The position numbers and the translations under genes were made by a program. DNA of 64,000 nt, taken from assembly GCF_900156655.1 (NCBI RefSeq), contig NZ_FTOG01000002.1, positions 357,070-421,069 on the forward strand, read 5' to 3'. The notes below the pieces were generated by a model. That model saw only the letters and a list, made by a program, of their open reading frames with translations, did not search any database and had not been told where the DNA came from. This stretch comes from Rhodobacter aestuarii (GTDB taxonomy: Bacteria > Pseudomonadota > Alphaproteobacteria > Rhodobacterales > Rhodobacteraceae). The number at the start of each line of letters is the position of its first letter. The stretch's first letter is position 1. This document shows positions 18,179-26,938 of the stretch, in pieces.

Positions 18179-19000
18179 ATGAGCGACACCGTTGCACAGC
18201 GCAATCCGGGGCTTGGCCATTCGACGAACCGCGTCGGGCGGTCGCCGGACCTGTTGGCGAGCGCGCGTTTCAACAGCGCCCCCGAACCGCTGCAAATCCA
18301 CGGCGTGCGGGAAATGAACCCCGCGCTTTTCACCATGTTCGAGCAGGCCGAAAGCGGGGCCGAGGCGGGTGAAGCGCTGCTCAGCTATATGCAGGCGATG
18401 TTTTCCATTGACCCCGAGCAGCAAGAGGCGCCGGGCGGCAAGCGGCCCTTTCGCTCCTCATTCTTGCGGCTTTTGCAAGGGTGGAGTTTTAACAGCAATG
18501 GGCCGGAAGGCGCGGTGCTGAAGGGCTGGGTGGAAAGCCGCTTTGGCATTGCGCCCAGCTTTCATAAAGAGGTGCTGACCTGCATGACCTGCCCGGCGTG
18601 GCAGGTCTATACCAGCGAAAAGATGCAAAGCCGGTTTCATGGCAATGCGATCTGGACCCAGCTTGATTTGCTGTATGAGGCCGCGCAATGGGTCGCGCGG
18701 CGCTTCGCTTTTCCCGCCCAAAGCCATCTGACGCTGTATCGCGGCAGCAATGCGCTAGAAGAACATGCGATTTTGGAGCGGCCCAGCAAGCGTGAGGCGG
18801 TGATCAGGCTCAACAACCTCGTCTCGTTTTCCTCCGAGCGCGAGGTGGCGGATTGCTTTGGCGATAAAATCCTGACGGTTGAAGTTCCGGTTGTAAAAGT
18901 GCTCTCATATCCGGGCCTGCTGCCCACGCGGCTTTTGCAGGGCGAACGCGAATTCCTTGCCATCGGCGGGGCGTACCGGGTGAGGATCGACGATGTCTGA
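18179..19000 (+). CDS. draT: NAD+-dinitrogen-reductase ADP-D-ribosyltransferase DraT
   Basis: DraT switches off nitrogenase by ADP-ribosylating an arginine of the Fe protein NifH in response to ammonium or loss of energy. Family stretches include GHSTNRVGRSPDLLASARFN, REMNPALFTMFEQAESG, TLYRGSN for NAD binding, and LNNLVSFSSEREVADCFGD near the catalytic region. I use the ATG at 18179 (273 residues); an ATG at 18167 would add four residues, and neither has a strong ribosome binding site. It overlaps draG by 8 nt, the usual draTG arrangement of purple bacteria. It implies nif genes elsewhere in the genome. Confidence 0.94.
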   Translation: MSDTVAQRNPGLGHSTNRVGRSPDLLASARFNSAPEPLQIHGVREMNPALFTMFEQAESGAEAGEALLSYMQAMFSIDPEQQEAPGGKRPFRSSFLRLLQGWSFNSNGPEGAVLKGWVESRFGIAPSFHKEVLTCMTCPAWQVYTSEKMQSRFHGNAIWTQLDLLYEAAQWVARRFAFPAQSHLTLYRGSNALEEHAILERPSKREAVIRLNNLVSFSSEREVADCFGDKILTVEVPVVKVLSYPGLLPTRLLQGEREFLAIGGAYRVRIDDV

Positions 19001-19859
19001 TTGCCAAGACAGGGCCTTGGCCGCCTATTTGGGCTTTGCTTTGGGCGATGCCTTGGGGGCCACGACCGAATTCATGACCGCACGCGAGATTGCCACCCAG
19101 TTGGGCGTGCACCGCGACATCACCGGCGGCGGCTGGCTGCGGCTACGCCCCGGCGCAGTAACCGATGATACGCAAATGTCGCTTGCCCTTGGGCGCTCGC
19201 TCATTCGCTGCGGTGGGCTGGAGGCCCGTGATCTGTGCGAGGAATTTTCCGCTTGGCTCGCCACCAAGCCCGCCGATGTCGGCAATACGTGTCGGCGGGG
19301 CATCAAGCGGTTTCAACGCGATGGCTCAGTTGCCGGGCTCGAGATGGAAGATGATGCGGGCAATGGCGCGGCGATGCGGGTGTTGCCCGTGGCGCTCGCC
19401 ACGCTCGGCGTGCCCGACAGGGCCGAAGAATGGGCGCGGGTGCAGGCGCATACCACGCACAACAACCCGCTCTCAGATGCCGCTTGCTTGGCGCTGGTGC
19501 GGATGGTGCAAGGTCTGATCGTCGGCGAGGGCAAGGCCGCGGTGGAACGCGCGGGCGCGGCGCTTGTGGAACAGCATCGGATCTTCCGCTTTGAGCCTTA
19601 TCGCGGCCTGTGCTCGGCCTTTGTGGTCGAAACCATGCAGACCGTGCTGCATCACCTCTTGGCCGCCGACAGCTTTGAAGAAGCGGTTGTGGCCACGGTG
19701 AACCAAGGTGGCGATGCAGACACGACCGGCGCCTTGGTCGGCATGTTAGCCGGCGCGCTTTGGGGGCTTGAGTCGCTACCGATGCGCTGGCTTGCCGTTC
19801 TGGACACGCAAGTGCAGGACGAAATCACCGATCAGGTGCCAAAGCTTCTGGCGTTGTAA
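18993..19859 (+). CDS. draG: ADP-ribosyl-[dinitrogen reductase] hydrolase DraG
   Basis: Removes ADP-ribose from NifH and so reactivates nitrogenase; a dinuclear Mn enzyme of the ADP-ribosylglycohydrolase family (288 residues). Metal-binding motifs are GFALGDALGATTEF, VTDDTQMSLALG (TDDT) and NQGGDADTTGALVG (GGDxDT). The start overlaps draT by 8 nt. The last 35 bases overlap the 3' end of the convergent phosphatase-fusion gene. Confidence 0.96.
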   Translation: MSDCQDRALAAYLGFALGDALGATTEFMTAREIATQLGVHRDITGGGWLRLRPGAVTDDTQMSLALGRSLIRCGGLEARDLCEEFSAWLATKPADVGNTCRRGIKRFQRDGSVAGLEMEDDAGNGAAMRVLPVALATLGVPDRAEEWARVQAHTTHNNPLSDAACLALVRMVQGLIVGEGKAAVERAGAALVEQHRIFRFEPYRGLCSAFVVETMQTVLHHLLAADSFEEAVVATVNQGGDADTTGALVGMLAGALWGLESLPMRWLAVLDTQVQDEITDQVPKLLAL

Positions 19860-21066
19860 GGCGCTGCGCCAGATCGGCTTTGCGGGCGATCAACTTCGCG
19901 GTCAGCTTTTCGCTGCGTCCATATTCTGCGACCACACGCGCAATCGCCGCATCGGGCAAGCGGGTGACGACGCGAATAGCCGCTGCGACCGCTGCCGCAT
20001 CCATATCCCCAAAAAGCTTTACCGCCTGTGAGTTGTCTGGGTCGGTGCGCAGCCGGTCGATCTCGCCCACCTCGGAGCCAAAGTCGCGGCCCTTCGGGTC
20101 GCCCGAGGCGCGAAAATCGAGCGCGCCGCCCACATCCAGCGTGGTCACAACCCCATGGATCAGGCCCTGATTGTCCCCCAAAGACCCCGCCGCATCCCAA
20201 TTGGCCAGCCACGCATGCACGCCAAGCCAGTGCTGGGCGGCTTGGCGTTCCGCTTCGCTGAGTTGCGCGAGGCAGGTCTTTTCCAGCGGCATGAAAAGGG
20301 TGGCCACCTGTTCGGGCTGGGCTGCGGGCAGATAGGTCAGCACCGGCGCCCCCGCGAGCCGGTAAAGCGCAGCCGCCAGATTTTCATTGCGCGCATGGGC
20401 CGGGCTTTCGAGCTCTTTCACGTAATAGCGCCGCCCCGCGCCATCATCCCAAACTCCGGCAGGGTTGGTGCCCAACTGCCCACCGATGCGAGTCATTTTT
20501 GCGGTATCCACCATGGCGGGCTCATTCACGGCCACCGTCTCGCGCACCAATGCCAATTGCCTTGGCGTTTCAATCGCACCGGGGCGGGCCACCCGCACCG
20601 CGCGGATCGCCGCTTTGGGCTCTATTCCCAATTCCACCAAAAGCCGCGCGGCAATCGTGCCCGCGCGCCCGAGCCCGCCCTTGCAATGCACCAAAATATC
20701 TTGACCCGCACGCAAAGTATCACGCAAGGCGCGCCCTTCCGCAGCCCAGCGCGCCTCGAACGCTTCATCGGGGATCGAATAGTCGGCAATCGGCAAATGC
20801 CGCCAGATCATGCCATGCGCATGCACCGCATCGCCCAAATCCGGCACCTTAAGCGCAATAAGTTCGGCGGGTTCCACCAAAGTCACCACGACCCGCGCGC
20901 CCCAAGCGGCAATGGCAACCATATCTGTGGTCAGATCACGCGCCCAAGCGCCGGAATAAGCGGCCCGGTCATGCTTGCCGGGGCAGAAGGTCAGGCCAAT
21001 CCGGCCAAACCCCGGCCCGGCGCAAACCTCGGCAATCTGCAATGGATGGGTCTCACTTGTGCGCAT
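19825..21066 (-). CDS. Cys-based dual-specificity-type phosphatase fused to an unknown, weakly kinase-like domain
   Basis: From the ATG at 21066 (GGGGGACGAG precedes it) the protein has 413 residues. Residues ~20-180 are a Cys-dependent phosphatase: a conserved substrate-side segment (FCPGKHDRAAYSGAWARDL), a possible general acid in LPIADYSIPD, and the P-loop HCKGGLGRAGT with Cys128 and Arg134 (C-x5-R). Residues ~190-413 form a second domain (GGQLGTNPAGVWDD, RRYYVKELES, ARNENLAAALYRLAGAPV, then LDVGGALDFRASG). Its order of a Gly/Asn loop, a lysine strand and a Glu-bearing helix recalls atypical kinases such as HipA, but I cannot assign it. It overlaps draG tail to tail by 35 bp. Confidence 0.75.
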   Translation of the reverse strand: MRTSETHPLQIAEVCAGPGFGRIGLTFCPGKHDRAAYSGAWARDLTTDMVAIAAWGARVVVTLVEPAELIALKVPDLGDAVHAHGMIWRHLPIADYSIPDEAFEARWAAEGRALRDTLRAGQDILVHCKGGLGRAGTIAARLLVELGIEPKAAIRAVRVARPGAIETPRQLALVRETVAVNEPAMVDTAKMTRIGGQLGTNPAGVWDDGAGRRYYVKELESPAHARNENLAAALYRLAGAPVLTYLPAAQPEQVATLFMPLEKTCLAQLSEAERQAAQHWLGVHAWLANWDAAGSLGDNQGLIHGVVTTLDVGGALDFRASGDPKGRDFGSEVGEIDRLRTDPDNSQAVKLFGDMDAAAVAAAIRVVTRLPDAAIARVVAEYGRSEKLTAKLIARKADLAQRLTTPEALAPDR

Positions 21067-21147
21067 CTCGTCCCCCTTCGCGGCAAGGGGATCATAGTGG
21101 CCCCGTCGGGGCAACGCAGCGTGACGCTTGGCCCCGATCTTGCGAAA

Positions 21148-23886
21148 TTACCGCGCCACGGCGGCTTCGCGCAGCTTGGGGGTGGCCAGATAGGTTTCGA
21201 CGAACTTCTCCAGCGGCATCGGACGGCCAAAGTGATAGCCTTGCCCCACATCGCATCCATGCGCACGTAGCCATTCTTCTTGCGCGGGCGTATCAATCCC
21301 CTCGGCCACGCTGCGTAGCCCCAGCGCTTGCGCCATCGCCAAAGTGGCCAAAACGATCGCATCCGCAGCGCCGTCATCCAAGCCAAGACGCGACACAAAG
21401 CTCTGGTCGATCTTGAGTTCCTTGAGGTTCAGGCTTTGCAGATAGCTCATCGAAGAATAGCCGGTGCCGAAATCATCGGCAGAGAGTTCAAATCCGGCTT
21501 CCAGCAAAAGCGCAATCGCGCCGCGCGCGTCAGATTTGAGGTCAACCACCGCGCCTTCTGTCAGTTCAAACTGCACATCCTCTGACCCAAGGCCCGCCGC
21601 TGCCATATGCGCCAAAACTTCTGCCCCAAACCCCGCCTGACGCAGGCTTTCGGGCGATAGGTTGATCGAGAGATGCAGCGACAAACCACGCCCATGCAAA
21701 TCGGCCATAAAGAGCCCCGCAAGGTCGATCACCAAAAGGTCGATCTGCCGGATCAGCCCGGTCTTTTCCGCCACCGGCATAAATTCCGCCGGGCCAATGC
21801 CCGCAAGGTCCGGGTCGGTGCAACGTATCAGCACTTCTGCCCCGGCGAGCGTATTGCCGCTTTGCAAGTTCACTTTCGGCTGCAAGACCAATTCAAAGGC
21901 CCGCTCACGAATGGCGCGCTGCAAAGATTGGCCAATCAGCGCTTCGCGTGCCATCCGATCGCGCAGCTTGGCGGTAAAGGCCACGCATTGGTTACCGCCA
22001 AGCGCCTTCGCCTCGTACATGGCAAGATCAGCATTGATCCACATTTCCTCGGCGCTCATCGCATCCATCGGATAAAGTGACACACCCATCGAGCTGTTGA
22101 GGTAGATCGTCTGACCATCAAGCTCAAACGGCGTCTCAAACGCGACAGCAATACTTGCCGTCAGCCGTGCCGCCTCTTCCATCGAATCCAGACGATCAAG
22201 GAAGGTGAATTCCGCCGCGCCCACCCGCGCCAGCACCTTGGCCCCGTCGCGCAGACCATCAAGCCGCTCCGCGATCTGGCAAATAAGCCGATCACCCAAA
22301 AGCGGACCGAACCGATCTTTCACCTGCTGGAACTGATCGACACAAAGGAACACCTGCGCCACAAGCCGCCCGTCCGTGCGCGCCTGCCGCACCATCGACT
22401 CGGCATGCGCGCCGAACAATTCGCGGTTTGGCAGCCCGGTCAGGGCATCGTGGCGCGCAGCAAAGCGCGCTTCTTCCGCCGCTTGCGCCAAGAGCCGTTC
22501 ATCAATCAGACGCTGCGTGATATCCGACACCGAGCAAACCACCTGCAACCGCCCATCGGGCGATTCCATCGGCGCCGCATTGACCGAAATTTCGCGTTCG
22601 GTGCCATCGGACAGAGGCAAAGTGAGCCGTAAATCGCGCAGCACCGCGCGCTCTTTGCGCAATCGCCCCAGCGGAACCCCGGCCCCAGAAGGCCCTGCTC
22701 CGCGTTGCATCCAACCGATTTCATCTTGGCGTCGTCCAACCAGCCCGGCACCTGTCGTATCCAGAATTTGCTGGGCTTCGAAATTGGCAAAGACCACCAC
22801 GCCAGCCTCATCCAGCGCCAAAATGCCGGAGACAGAGGTTTCGGTCAGCCGCTGCAAGAAATCACTTTGCTCGCGCAACTCGGCCTCAAGCGCCTTGCGC
22901 CGCGACACATCAATATGCACGCCCGACAAGATTTGAGCATTGCCTTTGTCGTCAATTTCCACGGCGCGCCCGCGCGACACGATCCAGACCCAGTGTCCGT
23001 TCTTGTGACGCATGCGGAATTCGAAACCGAAATAATGCTCCTGATTTTCGAACTGCCACGCATGAATCGGCGCAAGATGCGCCATATCATCCGGGTGAAC
23101 CAAGGCCCGCCAATCGTCGATCACCTGAGGGTTCAATTCTTCCAGCGTATAGCCCAGCATTTCCGCCCATCGGGCGTTCACCTGCAACGACCCGCTGCGC
23201 AAATCATGCCGCCAAGTCCCCAATTCGGCCCCGGCGATCACATCTGTAAGCGCTTGGGTGGTCTGATTCAGGTCCGTGATGTCGAGCGACACCCCATAAA
23301 CCGAGCCAGGCGCATTTCGGTCTAGGCTTTCTAGATCGGGAACAATTTTCGCCCATCGCCACTCGCCACCATCGGTGCGCACGCGCCAGATCACTGTCGG
23401 CAACTCCGCGTCACCATGGGAAATCGCCGAAGAAAAGGCATCATAGATCGGGCGATCTTCGGGGTGGATGCGGCTGCGCAGATGGACATCATCATATGTC
23501 ACGCGTGTCGCGGCATTGACCCCACGCATCAAACTGCCGCGGGCAAAGACATTCAAACCGCCATCCGGCTTTTTCTCGGTCCGCCAAATAGAGCCGCCTG
23601 CCGCGATCAGCGCGCCCCGCAATCGGCTTTCCGCAAGATTTGCATCGGCCAGCGAGGTCTCAAGCCGGCCCAAGACATGGCGCAAGATCACCCAAAGCCC
23701 CAAAGCTGTCAGCGCGATGAAGGTCCAGCCTTTCACCGTTTGGAACATTTGGTACTTCGTCAGATCGGGGACGATGCGCCCCAAGATCCAATCACTCGTC
23801 AACACATAGAGCACGCCCATGACCGCATAAGCGACCGAGAGCCACAATGCCATTGAACGAGACCTCTTACACTCTGCCACTTTCAC
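21148..23886 (-). CDS. Membrane PAS-GGDEF-EAL protein, probable c-di-GMP phosphodiesterase
   Basis: A 912-residue regulator. Two N-terminal membrane helices (LSVAYAVMGVLYVL; WTFIALTALGLWVIL) are followed by about three PAS domains (~85-205, ~210-335, ~335-470), a GGDEF domain (~475-635, HDALTGLPNRELF) and an EAL domain (~650-900). The GGDEF signature is degraded to VGAAEF, so cyclase activity is unlikely. The EAL domain keeps its key residues: EVLIR, INLSPESLR, FELTEG, DDFGTGYSS, LKIDQSF and VAEGIDT. It probably degrades c-di-GMP under control of PAS-sensed signals. A start at 23853 is an alternative. Confidence 0.9.
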   Translation of the reverse strand: MKVAECKRSRSMALWLSVAYAVMGVLYVLTSDWILGRIVPDLTKYQMFQTVKGWTFIALTALGLWVILRHVLGRLETSLADANLAESRLRGALIAAGGSIWRTEKKPDGGLNVFARGSLMRGVNAATRVTYDDVHLRSRIHPEDRPIYDAFSSAISHGDAELPTVIWRVRTDGGEWRWAKIVPDLESLDRNAPGSVYGVSLDITDLNQTTQALTDVIAGAELGTWRHDLRSGSLQVNARWAEMLGYTLEELNPQVIDDWRALVHPDDMAHLAPIHAWQFENQEHYFGFEFRMRHKNGHWVWIVSRGRAVEIDDKGNAQILSGVHIDVSRRKALEAELREQSDFLQRLTETSVSGILALDEAGVVVFANFEAQQILDTTGAGLVGRRQDEIGWMQRGAGPSGAGVPLGRLRKERAVLRDLRLTLPLSDGTEREISVNAAPMESPDGRLQVVCSVSDITQRLIDERLLAQAAEEARFAARHDALTGLPNRELFGAHAESMVRQARTDGRLVAQVFLCVDQFQQVKDRFGPLLGDRLICQIAERLDGLRDGAKVLARVGAAEFTFLDRLDSMEEAARLTASIAVAFETPFELDGQTIYLNSSMGVSLYPMDAMSAEEMWINADLAMYEAKALGGNQCVAFTAKLRDRMAREALIGQSLQRAIRERAFELVLQPKVNLQSGNTLAGAEVLIRCTDPDLAGIGPAEFMPVAEKTGLIRQIDLLVIDLAGLFMADLHGRGLSLHLSINLSPESLRQAGFGAEVLAHMAAAGLGSEDVQFELTEGAVVDLKSDARGAIALLLEAGFELSADDFGTGYSSMSYLQSLNLKELKIDQSFVSRLGLDDGAADAIVLATLAMAQALGLRSVAEGIDTPAQEEWLRAHGCDVGQGYHFGRPMPLEKFVETYLATPKLREAAVAR

Positions 23887-24083
23887 CCCCAGCGCTTCGG
23901 TCTTCGGTTCGGGAAACGAAGCGTAATCGTAATAACTCGTGTCAGGGCGCCTAACGCCAAGTTTGTGACGATTCGGCGAGGAAATAGTATTTCTGATTTT
24001 TATCGATTACGGAAAGCCCTACCACGGTACTCTCCAAGCCCTGCTCCTGAAACAGGACCTGACGCCACATGATAGCGGTTAGC

Positions 24084-24101
24084 GTGACACTGGCGTGTCA
24101 C
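24084..24101. repeat. Perfect inverted repeat beside the tRNA gene
   Basis: GTGACAC (24084-24090), 4-nt spacer, GTGTCAC (24095-24101). It lies 21 bases past the 3' end of the tRNA, with no U tract on the tRNA strand. It could be an operator or a 3' processing hairpin. Confidence 0.4.
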
Positions 24102-24122
24102 ATTACAGTCGTGTTTGGGAAA

Positions 24123-24199
24123 TGGCGGACCCGGAGCGATTCGAACGCCCGACCCTCAGATTCGTAGTCTGATGCTCTATCCAGCTGAGCTACGGGTCC
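24123..24199 (-). tRNA. tRNA-Arg (anticodon ACG)
   Basis: A 77-nt tRNA with an encoded CCA (24125-24123). The acceptor stem GGACCCG pairs with CGGGTCC and the discriminator is G. The D arm is GCTCAGCTGGATAGAGC. The anticodon stem TCAGA/TCTGA encloses the loop CTACGAA with anticodon ACG, read as ICG for CGU/CGC/CGA. The T arm contains GTTCGAATC. All stems pair. Confidence 0.97.
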
Positions 24200-24312
24200 G
24201 CTGTGGGGGGCGATTTAGCCCCGCGTTGCGGGCAATGCAAGGGGGAAAGCGAAGAAAAATCAAAGTTTCTTATCCACAGCCAAGAAACTGCGTTTTCCCA
24301 CGCGAAAGCGCC

Positions 24313-25722
24313 TCACCCCGGGAGTTCGGCCTGAGTGAGTTCCAGCGCCCGCGGCAAGGTCAGGCGGAATTCAGTGCCTGTCGCATCGGTCCGCACCAGA
24401 TCCAGCCGCCCCCCATGGCCGCGCACAAGTTCTGCCGAGATTGCCAGCCCCAGCCCCGTGCCGCCTTTTTTAACGCCCCCCGAGAACGGCTGAAATAGCC
24501 GCTCACGCGCCTTTTCGGGCAGGCCCGGTCCGGTGTCTTGCACCCTGATCCACCAGCCCTCAGCACTTTGACCGGCACCAAACTCAATCGTGCCGGGCTG
24601 GTTCGTGGCCTCAATCGCTTGACGGGCGTTGCGCGCGAGATTCGACAGCACGCGGTAAAGCTGTTCTTGATCCGCGCGGATCATCAGCCCCTCGGGCACA
24701 TCGGTAACAAAATCCACCTGCGCGGCGCTGGCTGGCGCTTGCTCGCCCTCAATCACTTCGGCCACCAGCGCCCCAAGATCGACCGGCGCGAGCTTCGGCG
24801 GCGGCTCTTCGGCACGGCCAAAGGCAAGCGTCGTCTCGCAAAGGTTCACGGCGCGGCCAATAGAGTTCATCAGCTTCGGCGCTGCGCGCTGCACTGCGGG
24901 ATCTTCCGAATCCTCCATACGGTCGGCAAAGAGCTGCGCCGTGGTCAGAATATTGCGCAGGTCATGACTGATCTTTGCCACCGCCTGACCAAGCTGGGCC
25001 AAACGTTCTTTTTGCCGCAAGGACGCGGTGAGTTGATGCTGCATAGAAGCCAAGGCCTCTTCCGCCACGCGCAACTCTTCGATTCGCGCCTGGGGGGCGA
25101 TGATCGTGCGCGCATCTTCCGGCGCATCGGCATAAGCGGCCATATGCGCCACCACGCGCTTGATCGGCACCACCATCAACCGCCGCACCAGCAAGAACAG
25201 CAAAAGTGCCGTCACAACCGAGACAATGGCCGACAAAGCCAAAAGCCGCAGCCCGTATTCGATCATTTCAAGCCGCAAGGGCGCTGTGGACAGCGTGACC
25301 TCGATCACCAACCCGCCCTTTTGCACCGGATCACCGATCACCCGCACCACATGGTTTTCGGGATCAACCAAAACCACCAAGGCATCGCGCACCAAACGCC
25401 AAAACGGTTCTTCACGCAGGTCATAGGTTGCGGCAATCGGTTGCGGGATCGGCGAAGACAGCACCAACTGCCGCGCCGCATCGCGCCGCAACACCACGTT
25501 ATAGACACCCGCATTATCGAGCAGTTCTTGCTCCAGATCGGGTTCGATCATCGTGTCGGTGGTCAAAAGCGCAAGCGAGGCGATCTGCGCACGCTCCAGT
25601 CGCGTCAGCAGATAGTCTTCACGGAAGTTCGCCAACCCCGGCAACAGGATGAGCATCTCCGCCAGCACGACGAAGACCGTCGTGAGCACCAGAAACCGCC
25701 CAGAAAGAGTGTTGATCTTCAT
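24313..25722 (-). CDS. Orphan sensor histidine kinase
   Basis: Membrane histidine kinase of 469 residues from the ATG at 25722. It has two transmembrane helices (VLTTVFVVLAEMLILLPG; LLALSAIVSVVTALLLFLLV) flanking a periplasmic sensor of ~130 residues, then a HAMP-like linker (VPIKRVVAHMAAYAD) and an H box KISHDLRNILTTAQ with the phosphoacceptor His. The ATPase has an N box (LSNLARNARQAI), G1 (DTGPGLPEKA) and G2 (GGTGLGLAIS). No response regulator gene is adjacent. An upstream ATG at 25782 would add 20 residues without support. Confidence 0.92.
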   Translation of the reverse strand: MKINTLSGRFLVLTTVFVVLAEMLILLPGLANFREDYLLTRLERAQIASLALLTTDTMIEPDLEQELLDNAGVYNVVLRRDAARQLVLSSPIPQPIAATYDLREEPFWRLVRDALVVLVDPENHVVRVIGDPVQKGGLVIEVTLSTAPLRLEMIEYGLRLLALSAIVSVVTALLLFLLVRRLMVVPIKRVVAHMAAYADAPEDARTIIAPQARIEELRVAEEALASMQHQLTASLRQKERLAQLGQAVAKISHDLRNILTTAQLFADRMEDSEDPAVQRAAPKLMNSIGRAVNLCETTLAFGRAEEPPPKLAPVDLGALVAEVIEGEQAPASAAQVDFVTDVPEGLMIRADQEQLYRVLSNLARNARQAIEATNQPGTIEFGAGQSAEGWWIRVQDTGPGLPEKARERLFQPFSGGVKKGGTGLGLAISAELVRGHGGRLDLVRTDATGTEFRLTLPRALELTQAELPG

Positions 25723-25908
25723 CCTGTCCCGAATTGGCGGGCCGCCCGCCTGGGGGCCCTTTCGATCCCCTACCGAAAGCAATCGGCATTTCTATGAAAT
25801 ACCAAAGCATTCGCGCAATACATAGGGGCGCGAAGGCTTGGGCGGAAGGGCGCCGATGCAGGCTTTTCACCATGTCGCACAGGCCCTAGAAAAAACCGCA
25901 AGGAAGAA

Positions 25909-25937
25909 TTGACTTGTGCAGGCGATGCCCCTAAAGG
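25909..25937 (+). promoter_or_regulatory. Candidate rpmH promoter
   Basis: TTGACT (25909-25914), 17-nt spacer, TAAAGG (25932-25937), about 77 nt before the rpmH ATG. A plausible start of the rpmH-rnpA-yidD-ttcA transcript. Confidence 0.5.
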
Positions 25938-26014
25938 ACGGGCTTCGAATGAAAGGGCAGCCGAATCCGGCCGGTTTCAGGATGCCCCCCCGACAGACAA
26001 CCGGAGTAACCGCG

Positions 26015-26149
26015 ATGAAACGCACCTACCAGCCGTCGAAACTCGTGCGCGCCCGCCGCCACGGCTTCCGCGCCCGCATGGCGACCAAAGGCGGCCGCAA
26101 GGTCCTCAACGCTCGCCGCGCCAAGGGCCGCAAGGTTCTGTCGGCGTAA
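26015..26149 (+). CDS. rpmH: 50S ribosomal protein L34
   Basis: Canonical 44-residue bL34 (starts [19 protein letters not shown], ends KGRKVLSA) with a CGGAG ribosome binding site nearby. First gene of the conserved rpmH-rnpA-yidD cluster. Confidence 0.98.
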   Translation: MKRTYQPSKLVRARRHGFRARMATKGGRKVLNARRAKGRKVLSA

Positions 26150-26168
26150 GGCAGTACGGCCTGAAAGC

Positions 26169-26669
26169 ATGACACCGCCGGAGGCTCCTGCGACTGACCT
26201 CACTGGTCGGAGTGCGGGAAGCGCCCCGGCGGTTTCCGTTTGTCCGCCAAGTGCTGGCATACTGCGAATCGCAGTCATGCAGCAACGGGCGGATTTTTTG
26301 CGTGCCGCCTCGGCCCAACGGCTCGCGGCGCCCGGCTTTTTGCTGCAAGCCCGCAAACGGAGCGACGGCGAGCCTGTTGCCGCCGATATTGTGCGCGTTG
26401 GCTTCACCTGTTCGAAAAAGCTCGGCAATGCGGTGGCGCGCAATCGCGCCAAGCGGCGGTTGCGCGAAGTCGCGCGGCTTGGCCTGCCAAGCCTGGGCCT
26501 GCCCGGTTGGGACTACGTGCTTGTAGGTCGGCCCGAGGTGACTGCCAGCCGGACATTCGCGGACCTGCAAGCCGATTTCGCCAGAGCGATCGCCGATATT
26601 CATGCCGGTCGCACGATGAAACCGCGCCCGCCCCAACCTGGCCAAAAGGGCCGCCGGAGGGGAAAATGA
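26169..26669 (+). CDS. rnpA: Ribonuclease P protein component
   Basis: Protein subunit that helps the RNase P RNA bind pre-tRNA leaders. The RNR motif is clear ([18 protein letters not shown]), with the central [11 protein letters not shown]. From 26169 it is 166 residues, longer than the usual ~120-140. The N-terminal ~35 residues are Pro/Ser-rich and unlikely to be structured, so the ATG at 26277 (130 residues) is possible; neither start has a strong ribosome binding site. The stop overlaps yidD (ATGA). Confidence 0.92.
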   Translation: MTPPEAPATDLTGRSAGSAPAVSVCPPSAGILRIAVMQQRADFLRAASAQRLAAPGFLLQARKRSDGEPVAADIVRVGFTCSKKLGNAVARNRAKRRLREVARLGLPSLGLPGWDYVLVGRPEVTASRTFADLQADFARAIADIHAGRTMKPRPPQPGQKGRRRGK

Positions 26670-26938
26670 GCCCGGTGGCCTTTGTGCTGGCGCTGCCGGT
26701 GCGGTTTTACCGGCTCGTGCTCTCGCCGCTATTGGGCAGCAATTGCCGTTACCAACCCACCTGTTCCTCTTATGCGCTTGAGGCACTTGAGCGACATGGC
26801 GCGCTGAAAGGCGGCTGGCTCGCGGCCAAGCGCATTCTCAGTTGCAACCCGTGGGGCGGCAGTGGCTATGACCCGGTGCCGGGGTCCGACCCCGACCATG
26901 ATGCGCGCTGCGGCTGCAAGGACCATTCAGATGTTTGA
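26666..26938 (+). CDS. yidD: Membrane protein insertion efficiency factor YidD
   Basis: Small membrane-associated protein (90 residues) thought to assist YidC-dependent insertion. It has the family motif [17 protein letters not shown] and [13 protein letters not shown], plus an amphipathic N-terminus ([18 protein letters not shown]). The start overlaps rnpA (ATGA), and 8 nt at the 3' end overlap ttcA. Confidence 0.95.
   Translation: MSPVAFVLALPVRFYRLVLSPLLGSNCRYQPTCSSYALEALERHGALKGGWLAAKRILSCNPWGGSGYDPVPGSDPDHDARCGCKDHSDV

Noticed and set aside
24037..24060. TCCTG-AAA-CAGGA inverted repeat as an operator
   Set aside because: Arms are only 5 nt and occur by chance at this length; no promoter element is associated.
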